Positions 38,168-49,833 of a stretch of DNA of 64,000 bases are shown here, piece after piece. The DNA is taken from assembly GCA_037501455.1 (NCBI GenBank), contig CM074857.1, positions 32,756,001 to 32,820,000 of the forward strand, in the 5' to 3' direction. The notes under the pieces were generated by a model. That model saw only the letters and a list, made by a program, of their open reading frames with translations, did not search any database and was not told the DNA's origin. The translations under genes were made by a program, and so were the position numbers. Origin of the DNA: Lantana camara. Taxonomy: Eukaryota > Streptophyta > Magnoliopsida > Lamiales > Verbenaceae. Position 1 is the first letter of the stretch, and every line of letters starts with the position of its first letter.

Positions 38168-39906
38168 TCAAACATAGAATCTTCTCAGATCGTAGGCATT
38201 CCACGGTCGAGGGAGACGCTCGCCTTGCAAAGTTTCCAGTAGGTAGGTGTTGTTCGCTCGTACCTAGGTGACCTTGAAGGGGTCTTCCCAGTTGGGGTCT
38301 AGCTTTCCCACATGTCTAGATACTTCAACTTTTTTGAGGACCAAGTCCCCCAGTTGGAAGGTTCGCTCTTTGACGCGTTTGTTGTACGGGTGGGCTACTA
38401 ATGATTTGCATTTGTGCATCCGGGCCCAAGCGGCATTCCTCTTCTCATCCAGCGTGTCCAATTCGAGCGCCCCGTTATTCTCGTTGTCAGCAGGCTCGAA
38501 GTAAGCTACGCGTACGGATTCTTGAGCAATCTCCGCAGGTATCATGGTCTCGGAGCCATAAACAAGGGAGTATAGGGTCTCGCCTGTTGCCGCTCGTGGG
38601 GTGGTGCAATATGCCCAGAGGGCCCCTTAGAGCTCTTTAGCCCACTCACCCTTTTTACTCTCAAGCATCGTCTTGAGATGTTGGAGTGTGGTCCTGTTTG
38701 TGACCTCAGCTTGGCCGTTGACCTGAGGGTGGCCCACGGAAGTGAAGCGTTGCTCAATGCCAATTTCATAACACCACTCCCGAGTGTCAGAAACGATGAA
38801 CTGAGATCCATTGTCTGAGATTAGCACCCTCGGGATGCCGTACCTGTAGATGATGTTCTTCCAGATGAAATCTCTCACCGCTTTAAACGTTATTTTTGCA
38901 ACCGCTTCGACCTCAGCCCATTTAGTAAAGTAATCCACTGTGAGGATCACAAATTTCTTCTGTCCAACCGCCATGGGTAGGGGTCCCACTATGCCAATAC
39001 CCCATTGGTCAAAGGGCCACGAAACGTCAATGGGGACCATTTGGGTCGACGGCAGTTGGGGAACGTTGGAGTGAAATTGACACTTAGGGAGTTTTTTGGA
39101 GTAATTGATGGCGTCCTGTAACATTGAGGGCCAGTAGAATCCACCCCTTAACACTTTCTTAGCAAGAATCCGTCCGCCAGAGTGATTTCCGCAACTTCCA
39201 CTATGCATATGCCCGAGCACCTCTTTAGCCTGTGAGGGCCTCACGCATCTCAAGGGTGGGCCTTGAAAGGACCGCTTGAAGAGCCTGCCCTCCCTGTCAA
39301 GCGAGAAACGAGGGGCTTTACTCCTGATCTTTTGCGCTTCCACTTTGTCAGATGGGCAAGTCCCATCTCTCAAGAATCTGACAATGTCATCCAACCAGCA
39401 AGGCTCGGATGGGTCAATCATACTTACTTCTTTTGAGGGTTTCTCTTCACTTATCAAAGGCTCTTCTGTTCTGAGGAACGTAACAGAATGTCCGCAGGAG
39501 CCCTCCAGGGCAGATGCAAACTTTGAGAGGGCATCAGCACGCTCGTTTTTCGCTCGCGGAACTTGCAACAAATGAAACTCCTTAAATTTGGCGATTATTT
39601 CTTTAGCCTTCGCCAAATATTGCGCCATGGTGGTTTCTCGAGGCTCATAAGTACCATCAACCTGGCTAGCAATCAATTGGGAGTCCACGTAGGCAGTGAC
39701 TCGGGAGGCTCCATTCTGGAGGGCAATTCTGAGTCCTTGGATGAGGGCCTCATACTCAGCCTCATTGTTAGTGACCTGGAAAGCTAGTTTGATCGTGTAG
39801 TCAATTTCAATTCCTCGAGGGTCCCTGAGGGTCACCCCGGCTCCCCCTCCTTGGGTGGTCGAGGAACCATCTGTGTACAAAAGCCAGAGTCCATCACTTT
39901 TGGCGT
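38168..39906 (-). pseudogene. Tat-2 pol fragment: second RNase H and integrase
   Basis: It begins just before YTDGSSTTQGGG (archaeal-type RNase H) and runs through NNEAEYEAL, the integrase zinc part (H...H...C; KLPKCQ has lost the first cysteine of KCPKCQ), WGIGIVGPLP (the first catalytic Asp of GIDIVG is Gly), SDNGSQF and QVNGQAEVTNR. In-frame stops: TAA at 38629-38627 (from CAA) and TAG near 38264 (from CAG). The frame ends at TGA 38168-38170. RT and protease are absent. Confidence 0.88.
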
Positions 39907-40481
39907 CTTATTGTCGGAAGTGATTAATCTTATTAATATGCTCCTAGTAGGATTACTAAATCATATTTAAAATCCCAATAATAATATTTTAAGGCAATTT
40001 AATAAATATTTATTAATTAGGCCGAAAAATATTAGTTAAATTATGCATCGCGTCTAATCTTCATTAAACAATATCATTTAATCACATTAAATAAAATATG
40101 CATAATTGTAAATAACATAATATCTCATATTATCATGATCATGCCATAAAAAAAATAATTAAGCATGCTTTCATATAATTATCACATAATTATCACGCTT
40201 TAAAATAAATGGCATAATGTAAACATGTTGTAAATAAATTATCTCATAATTTAAATCATGTTTATTGATTCGGTAATTTTTCAGGAAAAGCAATTATATT
40301 GTTTCCCAAAAAATACTATTCCACGTAAATTCCCAGGAAACACTGGACTGGTCACAACGGTCCCACTTAAAAACCAATATCCTTTGACAGAATTTACGTG
40401 CACAGTAGCAGATTTAAAATTATGCATCGCATGCATCATATCAATGCATGTATATATCTAGAACACGACTCTGATACCAGT
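39907..40481 (-). mobile_element. Copia-1 leader (5' internal part) with tRNA-Met primer site
   Basis: On the minus strand TGGTATCAGAG (40479-40469) follows the LTR end CCCAGCA by 2 nt: a Copia-type initiator tRNA-Met primer site. The rest is AT-rich leader with no ORF. The Copia gag-pol is absent; Tat-2 sits where it would be. Confidence 0.8.
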
Positions 40482-42575
40482 TGCTGGGTGGTGGGCCCAG
40501 AACAGTAGCGGTCCGGGACCACATTTTAAGATTTTCTTATAATACAAGTATTAAAATATTTCTAAAACATTTTAATACAATAGAGGAAGACTAGTCGGAT
40601 CTACTCAAGTATATACATGCAATTGATAATAAATTTTAAATCACTTAAGGAAATAAATATCTAACATGCAACTAACACTTAAGAGCATATAATTTATCAT
40701 GCTTAAAATAATACAACTGTAAAATATTACCGTACTGCAAACATGGCTATCTAACGTCATTTTTCCAGCTCCTTTGCTTTCACAGAAGACGGTTACCGCA
40801 TTCACCTCCCGGGAACCCGATACACGATCATTCCTCGTGAAACCGAGAGAGCTTCCCTGCAATAACCCCAGAGAAACCCTCGGAGTGTGGGCTCCGAAAG
40901 TATTTCTCTAAATACTTAGAGAAAATAAACTTTAAACTAGAAAACCCTTTTCAGGGTTTAATCTCCCGAAATTAGGCGTTTTATACATAAACACCTAATT
41001 AAAATTAATTCCAAAATAAATCGAAATTAACTAGGAGAAAAGGGATATGGTTTCAAAATCGAAAGTTCAGCCAAAACCTCTCTCAAACTTGTGAGAAAAA
41101 ATGAGGACCCAAGGCCCCTATTTATAGGGGAAAAACCAAGGGTAAAATAGTAATTTCACACCCCACTTGCGTGTGCAACTTGGACACAAAAACCGAGGTA
41201 ACCACGTCGTAGATCTCAGCACCACGAGTCCAACGCCACCGGTCGCTCCCAAATCCGACGCCGCACGCGCGTCTGAATGTGGTGCGTGTTATGGCACGCG
41301 CGGTTCTAGGGTTTTTGATCTTGGTCCGGTTCGACCGAACCGGTCCGACACGTGGCCGATCCCGGTTCTGCCACGTGTCTCGACCCTATCCATTGGCCCG
41401 ACCCATTGACCAGTACCCTGACCGGCCCAGTCAGCGCTACCTCACGCCTGTCCACTGACGTGGCATGCGACGTCATTTTAAAAAAAAAAAATTTAAATTT
41501 TATTTTCTCCAAAATAAAATTCCGGGCATTTTCAACTCTTTGGAACTTTGATTTATTTTCTTAAAATAAATCCATTGGCTTATTTTCAAACACTTTGAAA
41601 AATCATTTCTCTGTCTCCATTTATTATTTTCTTTTCGGGTTTTCAATTGGGGCTTGCAGGGGGACCTGCAGGACTAATTACTTTTAGCTCCAAACTTATT
41701 AATATATTATCATCTCGTGACAGTAATCAATTACTGTTTAACAATATTTAATTCCACTAAATAAATATTATTGTACTCTAAAATTAATTAAATTATTCAC
41801 GAATTTCTCGATCTAGAATAATTTCGCATTTTACTCCTCCGTGTAGATATCCATGAAAAATAAATTGCAACTACTATCATTTATTTTTCATCTCTAATCT
41901 GAAATTTATTGATTTGCCTTAAGCTCAAATTCTCTGTATGTGAAACACATTCATCATACAACTTCGGTGATGTATCACGCGAAGTGCTTTGGCCAAAGTC
42001 TTAATTCGAAGTTTTGCAAATCTATTTCAGGGATATCTTTTACCTTCCAACAAGGTCACAGTCTCACAGATTCCTCGATCAATATGACTCTTTAGCTCAT
42101 TTCATGTTGTCACCGAACATACAAAGTATTTTGGCCATCGTTGCCGAGATCTCACTTCGAGTATATTACAGTAACTAACACTACATGCCTAAAACCGAAA
42201 TATTGTCAGGATTAAGAGTACAATGCTTGAGATTTTATTCATTTTAGATAGCAGTATAAAATGAATAATCTCAGTGGTCCAGTTCGATGTTTCCAATCCT
42301 ATTGAAAATCATCAATGTGTTATAATCGGAATCACCATTCCCTATGACGAAAGACTAATCATCTTATATAACCACGTTATAGTCTTGATAAGAACATATT
42401 CTTATCTTACCGACTAGAACTTTAATGACACGTGATTTCGGTATTCAAAGTCTTTTCCTATGAAACACATTTCATATAACGCCATTAATTATCAATATGT
42501 GAAATACTCACAACTCGCTGTAAATTCAGTTTAATTAATTCAACAAATTGAATTTTCAGGGCACTATTCCCAACA
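40482..42575 (-). repeat. Copia-1 5' LTR (2094 bp)
   Basis: TGTTGGGAATAG at 42575 to CACCCAGCA at 40482 on the minus strand. GTCCG follows at 42576-42580. It is an uninterrupted version of the LTR at 32597-36185. No gene; small frames such as 41167-41409 are in both copies and not conserved. Confidence 0.88.
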
Positions 42576-42772
42576 GTCCGTGTCCGACACGTGACGAACA
42601 CTGCACGGACACTTTTTTTGCCGTGTCCGTGCTTTCTAGTATGAAAGCAACGAAAATCCGACAAAACCCGTCGGGGAAATCGACAGACATCAAACGGATT
42701 TTTTACGAGAAAAAACTAAATTATTCAAATAGATAAACAGTTGGATATGTAATAATATATTATCTTATCATT
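42576..42772. other. MITE right end (to 42640) and ~130 bp of older flank
   Basis: 42576-42640 is the right end of the MITE, followed by its target duplication ATGAAAG and AT-rich DNA up to the CACTA element. No gene. Confidence 0.6.
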
Positions 42773-43139
42773 CACTACAAAAAGATGGCCGAATTCCGAT
42801 GGGATTTTCAGAAATTCCGTCGGTTTTCCGTTGAAAAAGTTGATTTCTGACAGAAAACCGACGGAATGGCGCCCGTTGGAAAATACATCGTCGGAATTGG
42901 GTCCCGACGGGTCCGTTCCGTCGGAATTCCGACGGGCAAGTTATGTTTTCCAACAAAATAATTTCCAACGGAAAACCAACTGACAATTTCCGTTGGTTTT
43001 CTGTCGGAATTTGAAAACCAACTGATTTCCAACGGAACAAAAATGATTTAATTTTTAAGCTAACCGACGGGTTTCCAACGGAATATTCCGTTGGTATTCC
43101 ATCGGAAAAAAGAATAAAAATTAAAAAATAAAAACTTCA

Positions 43140-43509
43140 TTTGTGAGACCCGAAACACCCCCGAAACGAGCCACACCAACACCTCGGACGAGCCAAGGGC
43201 CGAGCTTGAGCGAAAGAATGGTGACTCCCTTACCAACTTGGAGAACTTACTTCTTATTAATATTATGTCTTTAAATATATTTATACACTTATTTTAACTA
43301 CTTATTTAAATACTTTTTGTTATTAATTTAAAATATAAAAAATTAAATATATGATTATTTGAATTAAATATAATCATATTTATTACTAATAATATATATT
43401 ACTAAGTATTAATAATATATATTTTGTTATATATTATATATTATAAATAATATATAATATATATAATAAAATATGTGTAATACATATATATAATATTTAT
43501 ATTTACGTG

Positions 43510-43563
<54 letters not shown>
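43140..43563. repeat. CACTA interior: unidentified stretch, then AT-rich DNA with (AT)n
   Basis: 43140-43260 has a GC-rich stretch (GAAACACCCCCGAAACGAGCC) that I cannot assign. 43260-43512 is AT-rich and 43513-43563 is pure (AT)n. Confidence 0.6.
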
Positions 43564-43565
<2 letters not shown>

Positions 43566-44417
43566 ATGAGGCATAAAACCACGCTCGTATCAGAGCCGTC
43601 CACGTGTCGCCACATGCTGGCTGAGAGATTGGATGCACGCATTGATGGGCTCGCGGGCTAACCCAGCCCACTCGCTTGCTTACTAATATAGGCCCATGGG
43701 TCTCGGCCAACCATTCCGGTAAAGGGTTCAAGCGGACAGGTTTGACGCTCGCATCCTGGCCCTCAGGATTACCTTTCTTAGGGAGGCACCCACGCGAGGG
43801 CCCGCTCTTGATGCTCGATATTCTGGCGCTCAAAGGTCATCTGTCGTGGAGAACCCATTTGTGCCCTCTTCGAGCGTCACCAGTGCTCGTGCATGATCCT
43901 TCCCCACTGCTAGAGATCCGAACCTCCACAAAAGGGGGGCTTTGGACCTTCCTCACACGCGACCCTCGCCAACAACCTCTGACACAAAGGTGGTGCGCAC
44001 CTTGCATCTGACACGCCGCCCCATTTTCAGAAATGTCATTCTCATGCCCTCATGGGCTGCCACGTGTTAGGGCAACACAGTTTTGGGACCACACGGTCAA
44101 TTTACCCCTTTACCCTCACCCCTAACATATAAATAAGGAAGAGCACATGCATTTTCCCCCAAGTCATCTTCTTGATAATACACTGCACTCTAAAACTGGG
44201 CACAGTTTCCTCCATTTCTCTTCTTCCCAAGCTCTGAGTTGCACTCACCTCAGCTGCGTCTTCATCGCACGCGCACGCCTGGTGTTATCCTGGCTAGAAG
44301 AACCCACGCTCATCGGAAACCCAATTCCTGAGGCTCAACGCCTGTGATGGTCTCCCTTCTACCAACAAATTCTAAAGTGATTGGTATTTGAGTCCTTTGC
44401 AAGTTTTAGTACCATCA
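43564..44417 (+). repeat. Tat-type solo LTR inside the CACTA element
   Basis: TGATGAGGCATAAAACC to ACCATCA, 854 bp, flanked by TATAT (43559-43563, 44418-44422). It is a relative of the Tat-3 LTR (TGATGAGGTACAAAACC): shared GTCCACGTGTCGCC, CACGTGTTAGGGCAACAC and TATAAATA-type box at about 44126. It inserted in (AT)n. No internal region remains. Confidence 0.9.
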
Positions 44418-44880
44418 TATATAATATAATGCATATATACATGTTTATATTATAAAATATTGTATACGTGTATAATATACTTGTATATATAATATATACA
44501 TAGTTACATGTATTTTAATATATACGCATATTATAAGTTATATATTATACACATGTATTAACAATATATATTGTTACATATTATATATTACATTATATAT
44601 ATACACGGATACTATATTTTATAATATAAACACATATATATGCATTATATAAATATTCATGTGATATTATCTCTTTAAAAGGTGTTCTTGGCGGAATTCT
44701 TCAAAATCTAGCGTTTGATTCGTAAATAAGTCGAAGGACCTACAAATTAACGTTATTAAAAGCTAACTTTGAAGTTGAAGAAGATCAAACCATCAAATCC
44801 ATCAAGGAGCGTTTGAAGATTTCTACAACTTTAAAACTTTAATTATTTGTATTAACTATAATCATATTTTTCTAATTAAA
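44418..44880. repeat. AT-rich DNA and CACTA interior
   Basis: 44418-44660 is AT-rich with TATATA/ACATGTAT words. 44680-44870 is mixed sequence with no ORF of note. Confidence 0.6.
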
Positions 44881-44989
44881 TTTGATTGAAAAATTCCAAC
44901 GGAAAACCAACGAAAAATATTCCAACGGAAAACCGACGGAAATTTTTTATTGCATTGAAATTCCAACGGAAAAATTCTGTTGTTTTTTT

Positions 44990-45955
44990 TTTAGTTTTTT
45001 TTACGGACAATTAATCAAAGATCCCCATTATACCATAACATTTATCCTAAACCCCCCAATTGGTTTTTTATATGTTTTAAGGACCAATTATTCATCAAAC
45101 ATTTTCTAAACCCCCTATTTCGCGTAAAAAGACTAAAATGCCCTTAAAAAAATATGAAAAATTACCCCATTACCCCTTTTTTTCCTTCCCTTTTTTCTTT
45201 TTCTTTTTCTTTTTCCTTTTCTTTTTCCTTTCTTCTTCCTTTTTCTCTGTTGCAGACGCAGCCGCACAGCGGGCGGCGGAGCCGCCGTCTCCGGCCATTT
45301 TCCGGAGACGGAACCTACGTGTTTTAACTCATTTCGACGATGCGACTTCATTGGTACTAACCACGTCTATTGAAATTGGCCGGAGAAGGCGCCGGAGGCC
45401 CGCCGGAAACCTGCAAATTTCAATAGAAAATGGGTTTTCCGTCCGGCGATTTTTTCCGACGAAAATGGTATGGATCTTGAAGTTCTCGACATGATAAACA
45501 TATTGCACGGAACGAATTTGATTTTTATCAAGCGGTTTGTAAGTTATCGTCATTTCTTTTTTAGATCTAAAATTTTTAGATTTGAAATTTGGGACAAATG
45601 AATTCGAATTTTGAAAAACTAACCGAAGATATGGAACGAGGACGAGAAGTACGTGCCCGGTGAATTTTTTGGGAATTTTTGGACCACCTTCGACGGTGGT
45701 GCTGCGGCGGCCCGGCGGTGGTGGCGGCGGAGCTCCGGCGAATGTCTTCAGGATGAAGATGATGGTGTGGAAGAAGTGAAAATAGAGTGGAAAAAGTAAA
45801 AAAATGGGGGTAAAGTAGACTTTTTAGGTGATTGAGGGGTTTAGAAAAAATGTTTTGTGTATTGGGGATTGTAAATGTATAAAAATTGAATTGGGGGGTT
45901 TTGAATAAGTATTAGGGATATTTGGTCCTTATAAAAAATTGCCCCTTTTTTTTTA
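44990..45955. mobile_element. Possible Pack-MULE-like element nested in the CACTA element
   Basis: 44995-45145 (AAACCCCCCAATT, ACATTTTCTAAACCCC, AAAAAGACTAAAATGCCC) reappears inverted at 45805-45950 (AATTGGGGGGTTT, GGGGTTTAGAAAAAATGTTTT). Between the arms is a pyrimidine-rich stretch and a GC-rich coding-like part (45250-45780) that differs from its AT-rich surroundings and may be a captured host-gene piece. I could not fix exact ends or a target duplication. Confidence 0.45.
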
Positions 45956-46304
45956 TGAAGAATAAGAAAAAACCGACGGGATTTTTCCATTGGAATTTCA
46001 ATGAAATAAAAATTCAAACGGAATTTTTTTTTAAATGAAGAATAAAAAAACCGACAGGATTTTCCCGTTGGTTTTTTTGGCGCAATTTTTTTAGAATTGC
46101 ACCAAAATTTCCAACGAAAAACCAACGGAATTTTTGCCGCAATTTTTTTTAAAATTCCGTCAAATTTTCCGACAGAATTCTGACGACTTTTCCGTTGGAA
46201 TGCAAAATTTTTTAGCAGTGGGAATTCCGGCGGTTTTCCGTTGGAAATTCCAACGGAAAACAGATGGAATTTCCCGTCGGAATTCAGCCTTTTTTTTTTT
46301 AGTG

Positions 46305-46432
46305 ATTGATAACGTCTAGTGAATTATCAGAAGCATTTTTTTGTTTTTGTCTAATTTATGGGTCATCGAGTAATATAATTTAATGTTCTTGGTCATTTGT
46401 GGATTTAATATTTTAATAAGTTATTTAGACAC
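46305..46432. other. Short spacer between CACTA and Tat-3
   Basis: AT-rich, no gene. GACAC precedes the Tat-3 LTR; its partner is missing because Tat-3 is truncated on the right. Confidence 0.6.
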
Positions 46433-47238
46433 TGATGAGGTACAAAACCTCGCTCGGATCAGAGTCGTCCACGTGTCGCCATCTATTGACCTAAAACTCA
46501 TACGCTCGCACTAACGGGCTCACTCGCATACCCAGCCCATCCACTTGATGACTAAGCCCAGGTCTACGTGCCTCAGCCCACTATTCAAGCGGGGGATTCA
46601 GGCTAGAGAACCCAGCGCTCGTGATACGGTCATCTCATGGGCTATCCTCCCCGTTCTACCTTGCGCTCGGTTACCCAACGCTCGTTGGTCATTAGTCACA
46701 GGGGATCCCCTCGTGCCTCCCTTCGAGCGTCATCCACGCTCGAGTATAATCAACCCCTTTTAAGGCGCCCAACGCTTAACGCTCGCCAACAACCTCTGAC
46801 ACTATGGCAGTGCGCACCTCGTACCTGGCACGCCGCTTGCTTTTCAGAGCCGTCACTCTCATACCCTCACAGGCCGCCACGTGTTAGGGCAACACAGGTT
46901 TGGGACCACACGGTCAGATTACCCAATCTGCCCTCACCCTTAACCTATAAATAGGGGGAAACACATGCTTTCTTCCTCAAGTGATCTTCTCCATCAACAC
47001 ATACATTGAACTGGTATATTCCTCCATTAATCTGCATCTTCCCAAGCTACACCCTACCTTCAACACAGTTGCATCACCACCGCATTTTACACTCTTGGTG
47101 TTATCCTAGCTGGAAGAACCCACGCTCAAAAGGAAACCCAGTTCCTGAGGCTCCTACGCCTGTGATGGTCTTTCCCTTTCACTCACAAATTCTAAAGTGA
47201 TAGGTGTTTAAACCCCTTTACTAGTTTCTGCAGCATCA
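46433..47238 (+). repeat. Tat-3 5' LTR
   Basis: 806 bp, TGATGAGG to GCATCA, TATAAATA near 46947, with GTCCACGTGTCGCC (about 46468) and GCCACGTGTTAGGG (about 46876). Followed by TTTT and the primer site TGGCGCCGTCTGTGGGAA at 47243. Confidence 0.92.
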
Positions 47239-47277
47239 TTTTTGGCGCCGTCTGTGGGAAACCATCATCCTCTTCAT

Positions 47278-47872
47278 TAGGGGTGGGCGCGGGACGGGAT
47301 TTTCGGGATTCGGGATTTTCGGGATCGGGATTTTCGGGATCGGGAAGGGATTTTATATTCCCGGTCCCGTCCCGATAATGTCGGGATCCCGACATTTCGG
47401 GACGGGATCGGGATATCCCGCAATATATATTAATATTAATATTATATATATATATATATACATATATATTATAAATTAATTATATATATATATATGTATA
47501 ATAATAATATTAATATGCATAAGACGTATATGCATATAAATGTATAACAATAATATTAATATGTATATGTTTATATATTAATACGTAATTAACTATATAT
47601 ATATATGTTTATATATATGTATATATATAATATATATATAAACACATCTTATATATAATATAAACATATATATATATATATATATAATTAATTTTTTATC
47701 GGGATTTTCGGGATCCCGAATTTCCCGAAAATCTAAAAAATATTTCCCGATCCCGATCCCGAATTTTTTTATCTGGATTGGGATCCCGTCCCGAAATTCT
47801 TTTTTCCCGAATTTCCCGTCCCGATCGGGACGGGACGGGTCCCGAAAATCCCAATCCCGACGCCCATCCCTA
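47278..47872. mobile_element. hAT-type MITE between the Tat-3 primer site and gag
   Basis: 595 bp, ends TAGGGGTGGGC and GCCCATCCCTA, 8-bp target duplication CTCTTCAT (47270-47277 and 47873-47880). Subterminal parts are dense in CGGGATTTTCGGGA and its complement; the middle is AT-rich. No ORF. Confidence 0.95.
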
Positions 47873-47933
47873 CTCTTCATCTTCATCAAATTTTTCTTCA
47901 GCTAGTTGAAAAGTAACACCGGCGACATTCACT

Positions 47934-49830
47934 ATGGTAACTGCAACAAGGTCAGGTGCGGTGGACAAGAGGGGGGCTCTTCCTCCCGTTAATGTGGAAA
48001 ACGTCGAAAACCCTACCCCCGCCGGAGGTACGCCCCCGCCAATCGCCGGAGACGCAGAGGCAGCTGCTGCAACACTCCTCCAGGGGGGAACGAGGCTGGC
48101 TCCATTCCTCCTTCTCCTACCTCCGGGCCCAATGCTCCAACCTACCATCTCGGCATGTATCCCACAGCCATGCCACCACAGGGATACGCTTATCTGCAGC
48201 CTGGGATGGTGCCCGGGATGATGCCTATGATCCAGCCCTACCAGGTGGGATCACTGAATCTCCCATTGTCGCTGCCTAGGGAGATACAAGGGGTGGAAAT
48301 GCCCGAGATTACTACTCAGCAACTCTAGGCGCTCTATGCACAATGCGAGGGTCAGGCGGTCCACCTCCGGCTCCCGCCACTAACGGTTCCGCCCCGTACG
48401 CAGGCATGTACCCCATGGCCATGCCTCCACCGGGATACACTTTTATGCAACCCGGAATGATGCCCGGGGTGATGCCGATGGTCCAACCCTATCAAGTGGG
48501 AACACTGAATCTCCCCCTGTCGTTGCCAAGAGAGATTCAAGGGGTGGAAATGCCCCAAATCACTACACAACAACTTCAGGCGTTGTACGCGCAATGCGAA
48601 GGTCAAGCCGTACAGAATGCTTGGGAACATTTCACTGCGGCTTATTTCCCTTCACACGCGGGCGGTCGAATGGCCCCACCCCTTGGAGGACTCCCAGCAC
48701 ACCCACTGACGATGGCCCAAAACGCGTTGAGGGCCCAGCAGCCTCCCCCTCCACCAATCCAAGAAAACGAGACCCCATCGAGGGTCCAACATGAGCAGCC
48801 ACCCGTTGGAAACGAGAGGGCCCCTCAAGATAAGAGAGCCCATCAAAAGGAGGGGGCCGAAGACAATGAAGAGGTCCAGTCAAGGGCCACAGAAAGAGCG
48901 AGCCGCAGGAACGTCGGTGACCCACACCTGGCCGCGGTGCAAGACCAGATTAGGGGACTCCAGAACGTGGTAGAGCAGCTCTCTCGAGCACGGTCTCACG
49001 TCTCCCGCGATGGGGGCGAGAGGTCCAGGGCCAGAGACGCTCGCAGACCACGCAGCCCCATTTCTCGCCGACGAAGGGAAGCCAGCCCTGAAGATCCAGA
49101 GGACAGGGATTACCGGATCGTGACGGGCGATTCTCCCCTTATTGAGGAGGTTTTGATGACCCGTGCGGGGAAAGGCAAAATCCCCATGTCCGTCAACAGG
49201 TATGATGGAACCACAGATCCAGCCGAGCATCTGGATCACTTTGTGCACCTGATGCATTTATATGATCACCCAATCAACTACTGGGCCAAGGTGTTTGTCA
49301 CCTCGCTCGTGGGGATAGCCCAGGACTGGTACAAAAAGCTTCCTCCGCGCTCAATCCGAGGATACCTTGACCTGACTGACGCTTTCATTAGCCATTTCAA
49401 CTCCTTGAAGGCACCAGCCCCCGCTGCGACGGCTCTCTACAGCCTGGTCCAGGGGCCGAGCGAGACCCTCAGGTCCTTCATGGGAAGGTTCAACAAGGAA
49501 ATCTTATTGGTGGAAAAGCCCTCGATGGATTTCTTGAGGCACGTTCTCTTTGGAGCCATCAATATGAAACACTATGTCAGTAAAGAGTTCGTGGAGGAGG
49601 TGGCCAAGAAGAAACCCCGCTCATTGATGGAGATTAGGGAAATAGCGGATTCTTTCTTCACCATCGAGGATATGTATATTGCTAGGGACCAGAAAATGGC
49701 GAAAGCCCCCGAAGATAGAGGAGATTCAACCAGAGGCCGCCGCCGTAGCCCTATTCCCGCTCGTCAAAATTCTCCACCCCCTCGGAAGTTCGAGCGCATC
49801 CCTCTCAACCGCCCTATAGCCGAAGTGTAG
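47934..49830 (+). pseudogene. Tat-3 gag, frameshifted, with an internal tandem duplication
   Basis: The start MVTATRSGAV at 47934 matches Tat-1. The frame shifts before 48152 and again near 48345; an open frame then runs from 48343 to TAG at 49828-49830. A segment encoding GMYP...GYTF/Y...QPG...PYQVG...LPREIQGVEMP...QLQALYAQCEGQAV occurs twice (48152-48353 and 48403-48604), clearly diverged, the first with an in-frame TAG. The gag capsid domain is complete (HLDHFVHLMHLYDHP, WAKVFVTSLVGIAQDWYKKL). The frame continues past the TAG into pol (next feature), which also holds the knuckle-like CAFHKQKGHDTNEC. Confidence 0.88.
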
Positions 49831-49833
49831 GCC

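Larger units (their letters stand above)
36420..39906 (-). mobile_element. Tat-2: truncated Tat element (minus strand)
   Basis: On the minus strand the order is second RNase H, integrase, 3' region, and on the opposite strand the third exon of the antisense gene, the same order as Tat-1. No LTR, gag or RT is present. Both ends are abrupt. The 37243-38167 region is the 3' region with degenerate repeats (GTTAGCGTTG words at about 37908 and 38002) and no gene. Confidence 0.85.
42773..46304. mobile_element. CACTA (En/Spm) transposon, non-autonomous, with nested insertions
   Basis: It begins CACTACAAAAAGATGGCC and ends in TTTTTTTTTTAGTG, with ~28-bp imperfect inverted ends (both reach GAATTCCGACG) and the 3-bp target duplication ATT (42770-42772, 46305-46307). 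Subterminal regions (42790-43100, 44880-45000, 45960-46290) are packed with inverted TTCCGTCGG/CCGACGGAA-type words, the usual transposase-binding landscape of CACTA elements. There is no transposase gene. Inside are a Tat solo LTR, AT repeats and a possible Pack-MULE. Confidence 0.92.

Noticed and set aside
45138..45494. 118-codon frame in the CACTA interior as a gene
   Set aside because: It begins in a pyrimidine-rich phenylalanine run and has no recognisable domain; kept only as part of a possible captured fragment.
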